Shown one piece after another: positions 47,167 through 58,036 of a stretch of DNA of 64,000 nucleotides. The translations under genes and the position numbers were made by a program. Origin of the DNA: Diadema setosum (taxonomy: Eukaryota; Echinodermata; Echinoidea; Diadematoida; Diadematidae). The stretch spans positions 32,227,041-32,291,040 of the forward strand of contig CM067069.1 in the NCBI GenBank assembly GCA_033980235.1, read 5' to 3'. Numbering within the stretch: the stretch's first letter is position 1; every line of letters begins with the position of its first letter. The notes beneath the pieces were generated by a model. The model had not been told where the DNA came from, did no database searches, and saw only the letters and a program-made list of their open reading frames with translations.

Positions 47167-47647
47167 TTAATATGCGTTTTCTGTTGGTATATAATGCATG
47201 TTACAACGACGTTGCCCTCTCAAGTTATTTTTGGCTGCTACGGTTAAATGTCTAAGTGTTGATGTTAACGATTATCTTGGCTGCATAATCTCTATGCAAT
47301 AGTAATTTCCTTGGTCTAGTGTCTTCCTCTGTCGTGCTCGTTTTGGCTCTGCAGACTGTAATAATGCACTTGATATTTGTTGTAAACAGGTTCCACTTTC
47401 GATAGCGTTTTAAACAGTATCCGTTTTTATCACCCAAAAAGAGAATACTTTGCATACAGCAGTACGTGTATAGATGAGAGTGCTTGAGTCGCACAGCGAC
47501 TTTGCTTCCTTGTACATGCTGAAAATTTGATTAGTCAGTCATTACAGCTTCAGGGAAGCTCATTAAGCAAGAATAATCACCTTTTATAGGGAGTTTTAAC
47601 TTTTCTGGTGACACGGCAAGGAGCCATTTCTTTTTTGATTCACTCAT

Positions 47648-47691
<44 letters not shown>

Positions 47692-48172
47692 AAACATCAC
47701 ACTATAAATCAAAGGTTCAGTATTGTAGTCCCAAGCAGAGAGGGGGAATATTTGATATTCCAAACTCCCTTCAAATACTTACTTTTTCCCATATTCACAC
47801 GGCCCCTACGTTGAGTCTGTTTTTTTTTTTTTTTGTCATGACATTGGCTTCGATGATTATTTGACCCTGAACCTGAAATCATATCTGCATAATCAAAATA
47901 ATGGGATAACAAAAATTCCTTATTTTCAATTTCAATTTCAATTTCAACTTTATTTTCACCTCCATCAAAATGAACAAAGAAATTTATGTACATTGCATAT
48001 ACACGGGATATTTGTGATACCGAACAAAATTTGAAAAGGTACATAAGAAAATTATGAAAATGAAAATTATGAAAATTTGTCTGAAAATTTGTCTGAAAAT
48101 TATGAAAATTTGTCTCGACATGCTCATCTTCATTGATCTTTGATGAAAGCCTATTATGTTTTGCATTTTAAA

Positions 48173-48175
<3 letters not shown>
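47167..48175. other. Intergenic DNA with CA microsatellite
   Basis: No gene was seen. (CA)n lies at 47646-47688 and a short ATTTCA repeat at 47925-47948. Confidence 0.5.
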
Positions 48176-48266
<91 letters not shown>

Positions 48267-48290
48267 TATATATATATATATATATATAAT
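48176..48290. repeat. (CA)n then (TA)n microsatellite at the PLE border
   Basis: About 14 CA units run into about 40 TA units. TA tracts also border the PLE cluster at 51269-51292 and 59113-59158, suggesting that TA-rich DNA was the target or a by-product of insertion. Confidence 0.95.
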
Positions 48291-48375
48291 GGTATTATCA
48301 TCCGCGTGTTGGAATAAGAGCATGAAGACGATGAAGACAAACAAGTTGACATAATGCATTAGAATCCAACTTCAT

Positions 48376-48420
48376 TTATTTGTAAACCAAATTTTCGACC
48401 CTTGCACGGATCTTCCTCAG
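48376..48420 (-). ncRNA. Hammerhead-ribozyme-like motif, left PLE copy
   Basis: Reverse-complement copy of the 51174-51220 motif with the same box, stem II and GAAA. The same caveats apply. Confidence 0.45.
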
Positions 48421-49310
48421 GGTAACAGTGATATTTGTATTTGAAGCTCAGCACAGATAAATAATAATAATAACAAAGAAACGCGCCTGGTTGTCAGCTT
48501 AGGGTTTGAGCTAGGTTAGCAACCAACACGCACGGTTGTTAGCTTAAAATTTGCGCTATCTTCATGAGTGCAAAATCCTTAAACTCAATTATGACGTAAC
48601 AATGCATCATAAAATGCATAAGAAGTAAGACATAGACATTTTCAAATCAAACTGATCGTTTACCAGCCGCGCAAAATACATACCAACACGCACGGTTGTT
48701 AGCTCATAATTTGCGCTATCTTCATAAGTGCAAAATCCTTAAACTCAATTATGACGTAACAATGTATCATAAAATGCATCATAAAATGCATAAGAAGTAA
48801 GACATAGACATTTTCAAATCAAACTGATCGTTTACCAGCCGCGCAAAATACCTACCAACACGCACGGTTGTTAGCTCAAAATTTGCGCTATCTTCATGAG
48901 TGCAAAATCCTTAAACTCAATTATGACGTAACAATGTATCATAAAATGCATAAGAAGTAAGACATAGACATTTTAAAATCAAACTGATCGTTTACCATGA
49001 TGCAGCCGCGCAAAATACATACCAACACGCACGGTTGTTAGCTCAAAATTTGCGTTTTCTTCATGAGTGCAAAATCTTTAAATTCAATTATGACGTAACA
49101 ATGTATCATAAAATGCATAAGAAGTATAGTAAGACATAGACATTTTCAAATCAAACTGATCGTTTACCAGCCGCGCAAAACATATAGCAACCCGAAGAGA
49201 GCATAACGATTAAAATATGCAGATAAAACATTCTAAAGGCATGTTTGAGTAATAGCCGGTAAACTTTATCGAATTGGGCCTAAATTGAGGCGCAGAGACA
49301 AAGAGATATA

Positions 49311-49841
49311 CTACTTATAGAAACTATATTTGCCTAGCCATGACAGGTCTCTGTTCAGCCCAGTCTGAAAACTCTTGCTACGAATTATAGCGCGCAGTTC
49401 AGCCAATTTTCTCTCATCCGCGGATTTATACCCGCCTCCGAAGAGGCAGATCTTAAGATCACTTAAGGAATGGTCGGTTTGGCTGAAATGCTCGGCTACT
49501 GGGAAACCGGTTCGGCGTTGCCTGATTGTACATCTGTGGTTATTGAATCGCATTCTGAAACTTGTACTTGTTTCACCAATATAGGCTACTCCAGGGCATT
49601 TGTTACAAAGAAAACAATACAAAACGTTACTTGAATCACAGTTGTGAGCAGGAGGATAGATGGTATAATCAGATGAGAGCTGTACGGAGTTATCCGTTAT
49701 TATGTGAGTGCATATCTGACAGCGCGTTTTGCCACATTGTTTGTTACCTCTAGGTTGAGGTGGGCCGGGTAGCTGATTCCTCACCAGTAATCTTTTCAGA
49801 CTGGGCGGCTGCCTCTGTGCATGTAGGGGGGCCCTAGGCAT
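49311..49841 (-). pseudogene. PLE GIY-YIG endonuclease ORF fragment (left copy)
   Basis: 176 residues begin at an internal Met; the frame is open upstream to the palindrome centre (PLFKITVDEKLAKI). A Cys-rich zinc-binding motif (CGKTRCQIC) precedes the GIY-YIG core (CPGVAYIGETSTSF) with Arg (FRMRFNNH) and a downstream acidic/His segment (FPVAEHF). In PLEs this domain nicks target DNA for primed reverse transcription. The RT half is absent, so the copy cannot act alone. The protein is identical to the right copy. Confidence 0.9.
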
Positions 49842-49871
49842 GATTTTAGCAAGTTTTTCGTCGACCGTGAT

Positions 49872-49889
49872 TTTAAAGAGTGGCCCACA
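49872..49889. other. Centre of the PLE palindrome (18-nt spacer)
   Basis: The arms meet across TTTAAAGAGTGGCCCACA. Flanking ATCACGGTCGACGAAAAA sequences are perfect reverse complements. Confidence 0.95.
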
Positions 49890-49919
49890 ATCACGGTCGA
49901 CGAAAAACTTGCTAAAATC

Positions 49920-50450
49920 ATGCCTAGGGCCCCCCTACATGCACAGAGGCAGCCGCCCAGTCTGAAAAGATTACTGGTGAGGAATCAGCTACCCGGCCCA
50001 CCTCAACCTAGAGGTAACAAACAATGTGGCAAAACGCGCTGTCAGATATGCACTCACATAATAACGGATAACTCCGTACAGCTCTCATCTGATTATACCA
50101 TCTATCCTCCTGCTCACAACTGTGATTCAAGTAACGTTTTGTATTGTTTTCTTTGTAACAAATGCCCTGGAGTAGCCTATATTGGTGAAACAAGTACAAG
50201 TTTCAGAATGCGATTCAATAACCACAGATGTACAATCAGGCAACGCCGAACCGGTTTCCCAGTAGCCGAGCATTTCAGCCAAACCGACCATTCCTTAAGT
50301 GATCTTAAGATCTGCCTCTTCGGAGGCGGGTATAAATCCGCGGATGAGAGAAAATTGGCTGAACTGCGCGCTATAATTCGTAGCAAGAGTTTTCAGACTG
50401 GGCTGAACAGAGACCTGTCATGGCTAGGCAAATATAGTTTCTATAAGTAG
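49920..50450 (+). pseudogene. PLE GIY-YIG endonuclease ORF fragment (right copy)
   Basis: The same 176-residue product as the left copy, with no residue difference. The 5' truncation is at the palindrome centre: upstream of PTITVDEKL the sequence switches to the spacer. Identity of two opposed copies implies recent formation or gene conversion between arms. Confidence 0.9.
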
Positions 50451-51173
50451 TATATCTCTTTGTCTCTGCGCCTCAATTTAGGCCCAATTCGATAAAGTTT
50501 ACCGGCTATTACTCAAACATGCCTTTAGAATGTTTTATCTGCATATTTTAATCGTTATGCTCTCTTCGGGTTGCTATATGTTTTGCGCGGCTGGTAAACG
50601 ATCAGTTTGATTTGAAAATGTCTATGTCTTACTATACTTCTTATGCATTTTATGATACATTGTTACGTCATAATTGAATTTAAAGATTTTGCACTCATGA
50701 AGAAAACGCAAATTTTGAGCTAACAACCGTGCGTGTTGGTATGTATTTTGCGCGGCTGGTAAACGATCAGTTTGATTTGAAAATGTCTATGTCTTACTTC
50801 TTATGCATTTTATGATGCATTTTATGATACATTGTTACGTCATAATTGAGTTTAAGGATTTTGCACTTATGAAGATAGCGCAAATTATGAGCTAACAACC
50901 GTGCGTGTTGGTATGTATTTTGCGCGGCTGGTAAACGATCAGTTTGATTTGAAAATGTCTATGTCTTACTTCTTATGCATTTTATGATGCATTGTTACGT
51001 CATAATTGAGTTTAAGGATTTTGCACTCATGAAGATAGCGCAAATTTTAAGCTAACAACCGTGCGTGTTGGTTGCTAACCTAGCTCAAACTCTAAGCTGA
51101 CAACCAGGCGCGTTTCTTTGTTATTATTATTATTTATCTGTGCTGAGCTTCAAATACAAATATCACTGTTACC

Positions 51174-51220
51174 CTGAGGAAGATCCGTGCAAGGGTCGAA
51201 AATTTGGTTTACAAATAAAT
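51174..51220 (+). ncRNA. Hammerhead-ribozyme-like motif at PLE 3' end
   Basis: CTGAGGA (51174-51180) matches the CUGANGA box. GATCC and GGGTC pair as a 5-bp stem II around GTGCAA. GAAA follows, then ATTTG/CAAAT can form a third stem. PLEs are known to carry hammerhead motifs. One extra A lies between the box and stem II, and stem I is not obvious, so catalysis is uncertain. A mirror copy is at 48376-48420 (minus), with further copies at about 51400-51425 (minus) and a truncated one at 59019-59060 (plus). Confidence 0.45.
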
Positions 51221-51433
51221 GAAGTTGGATTCTAATGCATTATGTCAACTTGTTTGTCTTCATCGTCTATATATATATATATATATATATATAATGGTAT
51301 TATCATCCGCGTGTTGGAATAAGAGCATGAAGACGATGAAGACAAACAAGTTGACATAATGCATTAGAATCCAACTTCATTTATTTGTAAACCAAATTTT
51401 CGACCCTTGCACGGATCTTCCTCAGGGTAACAG

Positions 51434-51930
51434 TATACAAATGACGCACAGGTCTGAGTGCGTCAGTCGGAATTGTGTGCATAAGGTAACTATGGAATGC
51501 TTAACCCACGAGGCGAAGCCGAGTGGGTTTAGGCTAAATTCCATAGTTACCGCATGCACACTATATTCCGACTGACGCACGAAAAGACATGTGCGTCATT
51601 TGATTTATAGAATGGGTAATTTTCTTGTCAAAAACCCAGTTTTCTATCGTGTTACCCGATGACAAAATTACTGGATGCATTTCCTTTTGGCTTGCCGTAA
51701 AGGGCATGCATACCCGTACTTACCGTTTTTACTGGATGCATGGCCAGCCATGCATCAGTTTTTACTGGATGCATGGCCAAGCTGAGTGCGCGAACCTTTG
51801 TTACAAGTACGCGTACTCTTGCTAAGTGCGCGATAACATGTTTACCACTGTGACTCAGCGTGCGGCCAGTAAAAATGAACACATAGCTCTCGACCAATCA
51901 GATCGCAGGATTCTCGCTACCCATTCTATA
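51434..51930. mobile_element. Composite palindromic MITE, copy 1
   Basis: The left half (51434-51605) is a near-perfect palindrome, with GTGCGTCAGTCGGAAT and ATTCCGACTGACGCAC as parts of its arms and GAGGCGAAGCCGA at its centre. The right half has TATAGAATGGGTA at 51606 and TACCCATTCTATA at 51930, its own inverted ends. The same arrangement recurs in copy 2, so the pair moves or was duplicated as one unit. No coding capacity. Confidence 0.8.
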
Positions 51931-52959
51931 ATGATATTTGTATTTGAAGCTCAGCACAGATAATATACAAATGACGCACAGGTCTGAGTCACCGAACTAA
52001 AACATAGTGGAATGCGTGTCCCTATTCCCAACATACACGAGACCGTGCAGCCAAATTTACCGAGTTGCGTCGCCATCTTCTTACGGCAATTTTTCTTTAT
52101 ATGGAGTGCACGCTTAGGCGCGGTCACACTGGGCCACTGGTACGCGCGCAAGCAAGAGTACGCCGTCCAGTGGCTAGTGATTATGACGTAACAATGCACG
52201 TTTGTACATGACAATGACACAGCCCGCAAGGCAAATCAAGAAGTTTGGCGGAAAGTTTCGTGGGAAGTTTGCTGTCACACTTGCAAAACTTCGAGTTAAA
52301 CTTCTCGATCTTTTGCCAGTTTGACAAAGTCGATAAAAAGGGTCAAGAGGTCAACGAAATCATGTTTGCACGGGCGCGGTGTGTGTGTACGCTGTATGGC
52401 GGCTATGCGGAGGACTCACATTAGTTCTTTTAACATGTTTACGGCTGTTTTTTTTTTTTTGTTGCTGTTGAATACTAGATTGCTTTATCAAATCTAGAAT
52501 GACATATGCACCGTAAATAAATCAAGTTTGTTCATTAATAAGCACTTTAGGTTAGACATAATGCTCGCCACTAAAAGAAGTGCAATTCACTGCAACACAA
52601 GATGGCATTTTGCATGAGACGGTGCATCGAATTCACCCCGATAACTTCGAAACTTGTTCTTTCTACCGAAGTTCCTTCGCCGATACTCAATTCTTCCCCT
52701 GCATATGCGCTGTTTGAGCGTCTCCATCATACCAAGGAGGTATGAACATATACCTCCTTGATCAAGGAGAAGTGACCTCATAGTATCAGGTGATTTCAAC
52801 ATTCAGATGGATCTACCTTCGCCTAATACCAAGAAGTTCACAGATCTGATGGCTAGTCATAATCTTCAGCAGCATATACAAGAAGCCACCCATTCCCGAG
52901 GGCATATACTTGATTTGCTCATGACAAGGCAAGATGATGTGACAACCCTTACGAAAAAG

Positions 52960-55596
52960 TCCTGTGGTACTCCTGTGGTAATTACCACAGGACGGTACCA
53001 CAGGACAGTACCACAGGAAAGTACCACAGGACAGAACCACAGGACAGTACCACAGGAATTGTCCTGTGGTATTTTGGGACATACCACAGGACAGTACCAC
53101 AGGAATTCCTGTGGTATTTTGGGACGTACCACAGGGCAGTACCACAGGAAAGTACCACAGGACCGGTACCACAGAACAGTACCACAGGACAGTACCACAG
53201 GAATTCCTGTGGTATTTTGGGACGTACCACAGGGCAGTACCACAGGAATTCCTGTGGTATTTTGGGACGTACCACAGGGCAGTACCACAGGACTAGTACC
53301 ACAGAACAGTACCACAGGAACTGTCCTGTGGTATTTTGGGACAGTACCACAGGACAGTACCACAGGTCAATCATTACCACACAGCATTACCACAGGGCAG
53401 TACCACAGGTCAATCATTACCACACAGCATTACCACAGGGCAGTACCACACAGCATTTCCATGGTACCACAGGAGAGTACCACACAGGATAAATCGAAAA
53501 AAAAAATCTGGGAGACTTTTAGCCACATTTCAAGGAATATTTCTGATAGGTGAGTGATGGATTTTAGGACAAACATGGCCCTACTTAATAACCTGTCCTA
53601 CTCCTAGCATATAACCTCAAACGAGAATCTAATGGCCAAGTGCCAATCTAGTCCTATAATAGATCTATATAGTCATATTCTATTCCTAGGTAGCCATCGA
53701 CCCTCTCAGTACATATATATATATGGCCGTCTATCCGTAAAGCATTAAGGCATGGTTACTAACTCGATTATACTTTATTATCAAGATATGAAATTACACT
53801 TTCATAACAATATCTATGATATTGGGAATAACATAACATAATTAGACTATCTTTCATAAAGTTCAAAGTAAGTTCCATCATTAATACTTTGACTTTTTAA
53901 GTCATATATGTATTTTCTAAAATCTAGAGTGCTTTTTATGAATATTCATGAGCTATGTAAAAATTTGTACCACAGGAGTACCACAGGAGTACCACAGGAG
54001 TACCACAGAAGTCCTTATGAAATTTCTCATGCTTTACATCAGCACTTTCACTAAATAGGTAATACTGTAGGAGCATAGGACAGGATAAGTAATGGCAAAT
54101 CAGTTATAATAATTCACAGCATAACTCATCTATCAATTAATTGAGGAATATTAATATGTGCTTATTTGTTTGTATTTTTGTTATAAATTTCAGTTGATTC
54201 TGCCTTACAATTTTCCTGTGTGGTACTCCTGTGTGGTACTGCTGTTTGATATTCTCCTGATGTAATAGTCCTCTGGTATAAAATGTTAAGAAAAAAAAAA
54301 GAATATCCTGTAGCATTTTTCTGTGGTACTTACGAATTTAATTTGCTGTGTGGTACTTCTGTGTGGAAGAGCACCATATTATGATTTTCCTGTGGGATTT
54401 TGGACAGTTCCTGTGGTACTCACATGTGGTATACATCGAAAATTACCACAGGAATTCCTGTCGTACTGTCCTGTGGTACGTCCTAAAATTCCACAGGACA
54501 AGTCATGTGGTACTGTCCTGTGGTACTATCCTGTGGTACTATCCTGTGGTATTGTCCTGTGGTACTGCCCTGTGGTACTACCCTGTGGTACTGTCCTGTG
54601 GTACTGTCCTGTGGTACTATCCTGTGGTACTTTCCTGTGGTATTGTCCTGTGGTACTGCCCTGTGGTACTACCCTGTGGTACTGTCCTGTGGTACGTCCC
54701 AAAATACCACAGGACAAGTCGTGTGGTACTGTCCTGTGGTACTATCCTGTGGTACTGTCCTGTGGTACGTCCCAAAATACCACAGGACAAGTCGTGTGGT
54801 ACTATCCTGTGGTACTGTCCTGTGGTACTGCCCTGTGGTACGTCCCAAAATACCACAGGACAAGTCGTGTGGTACTGTCCTGTGGTACTATCCTGTGGTA
54901 CTTTCCTGTGGTACTGTCCTGTGGTACTGCCCTGTGGTATTGTCCTGTGGTACTGCCCTGTGGTACTGTCCTGTGGTACGTCCCAAAATACCACAGGACA
55001 AGTCGTGAGGTACTGTCCTGTGGTAATATCCTGTGGTACTGTCCTGTGGTATGTCCCAAAATACCACAGGACAAGTCGCGTGGTACTGTCCTGTGGTACT
55101 TTCCTGTGGTACTGCCCTGTGGTACTGTCCTGTGGTACGTCCCAAAATACCACAGGACGAGTCGTGTGGTACTGTCCTGTGGTACTATCCTGTGGTACTT
55201 TCCTGTGGTACTGTCCTGTGGTACTGCCCTGTGGTACGTCCCAAAATACCACAGGACAAGTCGTGTGGTACTGTCCTGTGGTACTTTCCTGTGGTACTGT
55301 CCTGTGGTACTTTCCTGCTGTACTGTCCTGTGGTACGTCCCAAAATACCACAGGACAAGTCGTGAGGTACTGTCCTGAGGTACTATCCTGTGGTACTGTC
55401 CTGTGGTACTGTCCTGTGGTACGTCCCAAAATACCACAGGACAATTCCTGTGTTACTGTCCTGTGGTACTATCCTGTGGTACTTTCCTGTGGTACTGTCC
55501 TGTGGAACTGCCCTGTGGTACTGTCCTGTGGTACGTCCTAAAATACCACAGAACAAGTCGTGTGGTACTGTCCTGTGGTACTATCCTGTGGTACTG
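52960..55596. mobile_element. Foldback-like element of inverted 13-bp repeat arrays
   Basis: The left array (52960-53492) is made of GTACCACAGGACA-type units. The right array (about 54216-55596) is the reverse complement, TGTCCTGTGGTAC, with higher-order blocks around CGTCCCAAAATACCACAGG. A ~700-bp unique AT-rich middle separates them, with a small left-orientation patch at about 53969-54010. The insertion splits the LINE endonuclease with little loss of sequence. Short repeats in long opposed arrays around a unique centre are the layout of foldback (FB) transposons. Long open frames here are artefacts of a 39-nt period without stops. Confidence 0.8.
53493..54215. other. Unique centre of the foldback-like element
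   Basis: About 720 bp of AT-rich sequence without a credible ORF. Apart from the repeat patch at 53969-54010, nothing is recognised. Confidence 0.6.
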
Positions 55597-58000
55597 TAAC
55601 TGTCCAAAATATCAGGGTCTGTGAGGGCATCTCTGACCACGCTGCCATAATGTGTGAAATCAACACTCCTGTCAAAATCTCCTACAAGAAAATGATATCA
55701 ACCCGGAAAGTGCGATCAATCAACGTTGGTATGCTGCGTGAAGATCCGATGATTGAATCTCTGCCTTTTATTTGCTCAAGTGCTGAAAATGTTGAAAAAG
55801 CTATTAGCAATTATAACTCTACTTTGTCGATGGTTCTGGACAAGTACGCCCCTATCCAGAAGCGCTGTATTACCCTTCGCCCAAACACTGGTACAATGAA
55901 GAAATTGCAAGTGCGAAACTGCGTCGAAGGCAATTAGAAAGAAAATGGAGGAAATCTTTGTTAGAGATTGATAGGCAGTTGTATTGTAAACAACGTCAGT
56001 ATGTCCGTTCACTACTCAGGAAAGCGAAAACTGAATATCACTCTAAACAAGTTAATGACTGTGGTAAAGACACGAAGAAACTCTTTCAGGTTGTAAACAA
56101 GCTTCTTGGCAGAAAACAAAAATCCCCTCTACCTGAGCATGATTCTGACAAAGAGTTGGCTAACGAGTTTAATCGGTTTTTCGTTGATAAGATAGCGAAT
56201 ATACGTTTATCCTTACCATGTGTCAGTGTGGTTAAAAGTGAAGCTGAAGTTGCAACTACTTCAAAATTAGACTCACTAAATCCAACGTCTGTAACTGAGG
56301 TTAAGAATATGATTATGAAGTCTCCAAATAAGTCATGTGAATTAGACCCTTTTTGTACGGATCTGATAAAAAAATGTGTATCAGTGACTGCCCCTGCCAT
56401 TACGAGCATAATAAATGGCAGTTTTGCAGCAGGTGTTGTGCCAAATGAATTGAAAACAGCGGTGATATTTCCAACCCATAAAAGACCTCATTTAGATAAG
56501 AACATGTTTAAACAATTATCGACCAATTTCAAACCTGCCATTTGTTAGCAAAGTTATGGAACGTGTTTCCTTTTCACGCCTACGAGACTACTTGCAGGAG
56601 AATGATTTTCTTGATAGCCACCAATCAGCGTATCGCCCTGATCATAGTGTAGAGACATTACTGATCAATGTTTGAGACAAATGGATGCTGGGAATATCAC
56701 TGCTGTTGTTTTACTTGATATGTCGGCAGCTTTTGATACTGTTGACCATTCCATTCTCACCCAGACTCTCAGATCTGTTGGTGTCACAGGACTTGCATTA
56801 GAGTGGTTTCAATCTTACCTTGCCAGCCGTTCACAATATGTTAAGATCAATGACAGTAACTCTCATCCGGCTGCACTTACTTGCGGAGTCCCGCAAGGGT
56901 CTGTAGGTGGACCACTTCTATTCTCACTATATCTTTCAAGGATTAGACACATTTTTGAAAGACACGACATTCAGTATCACTGTTATGCAGATGATATACA
57001 AATATTTGTATCCTTTTCACCAACCAGGACTGAACTCACTGAAGCTGTAAAACGATTGGAATTATGTATTGATGATGTTAAGGCATGGATGGAAAGAAAT
57101 GGTCTCAAATTTAATGACAGTAAGTCAGAATTTATTCTGATAGGATCCAAACAGATGTTGTCTAAGGTGAATTCTGATACATGTTTTGTTAGAATCGGCA
57201 ATAGTAATATCAAGCCTTCGAACAAAGTTCGTAATCTTGGTGTTGTTTATGATGCAAATCTGACATTCAAAGACCACATTTCATATGTATCCCAATCTGT
57301 AAGATTTCATTTGCGTAACCTGGGCTCAATTCGGTGATATTTAACTAGATCAGCAGCAGAAAAACTGATGCATGCTCTTATTTCGTCTCGTCTAGATTTC
57401 TGCAATTCTCTGTTTTGCAGTCTTCCACAAAAAGAACTCAGTAAACTGCAACGTCTTCAGAATTGTGCCGCTAGATTACTTACTTTCAAGAAGAAAACTG
57501 TGCATACTACCCCAATACTTCGGTCCCTACATTGGCTTCCTGTTGAAAAACGTATTAACTTCAAGATTCTTCTTCTTGTTAACCGTACATTGCGCAAATT
57601 TGCCCCTGTCTACCTTCAAAATACTCTTCATCTTCACCAACCACCACGTAATCTACGTTCATCAAACTCGCTAAAATTACAGGTACCTCGAATCAAGCAT
57701 AATTGGGGGGATCGGGCTTTTTCATATATGGGCCCAAAACTATGGAATGGCCTACCAAAATCTCTTAGAGAAGCATCTTCCATTGATAGTTTCAAAAAGA
57801 ATCTCAAGACGTATATTTTTAATTTGAATTGACAATATTGTATGCCTGTATGTAATGTATGTGTACGTATATATTGTTTGTTGGTTTATTGTCTTATTAT
57901 TTTCTGTGATACTGTTGTAACGTGACACAATATGTACTCTGTTCTATAGCGCCTTGAGTATCTTTTTTAGGTAGAAATGTGCGCTCTACAAGAGTCTCAC

Positions 58001-58036
<36 letters not shown>

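Larger units (their letters stand above)
48291..49871 (-). mobile_element. Truncated Penelope-like element, left palindrome arm
   Basis: Read on the minus strand: end of the Pol linker and GIY-YIG nuclease (49841-49311), then a 3' region with four ~160-175-bp tandem units (landmark AACACGCACGGTTGTTAGCT near 48525, 48685, 48858 and 49022). A hammerhead-like motif and a terminal segment up to the TA tract follow. The RT portion is missing. It is mirrored by 49890-51268. Confidence 0.85.
49890..51268 (+). mobile_element. Truncated Penelope-like element, right palindrome arm
   Basis: Mirror image of 48291-49871, with three rather than four 3' tandem units, accounting for the ~170-bp difference in arm length. 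It ends CTTGTTTGTCTTCATCGTC then (TA)n. Confidence 0.85.
52596..58036 (+). pseudogene. L2/CR1-like LINE, interrupted and degenerate
   Basis: An endonuclease piece (52784-52957: SGDFNIQMD, THSRGHILDLLMTR) is followed, after a 2.6-kb insertion, by its end (GISDHAAIMCEI near 55620). The reverse transcriptase follows (LLDMSAAFDTVDH, GVPQGSVGGPLLF, CYADDIQIF, LKFNDSKSE near 56715-57140). The C-terminal part ends [12 protein letters not shown] at 57832. The 3' end (TATAGCGCCTTGAGTA, gtgcgctctac) and an (ATT)n tail at 58003-58036 resemble L2-type LINEs. Frameshifts near 55940 and 56540 and stops near 56670 and 57336 inactivate it. The 5' boundary is uncertain. Confidence 0.85.

Noticed and set aside
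48500..49200. Regular ~165-bp direct repeats that could be mistaken for a CRISPR-like array
   Set aside because: Units are far too long and uniform, no spacers exist, and they belong to the PLE 3' region in a eukaryotic genome.
52866..53363. Cys/Trp/Tyr-rich long open frames in the CCTGTGGTAC arrays as protein genes
   Set aside because: All frames on both strands are open because the 13-bp unit has no stop; this is a repeat artefact.
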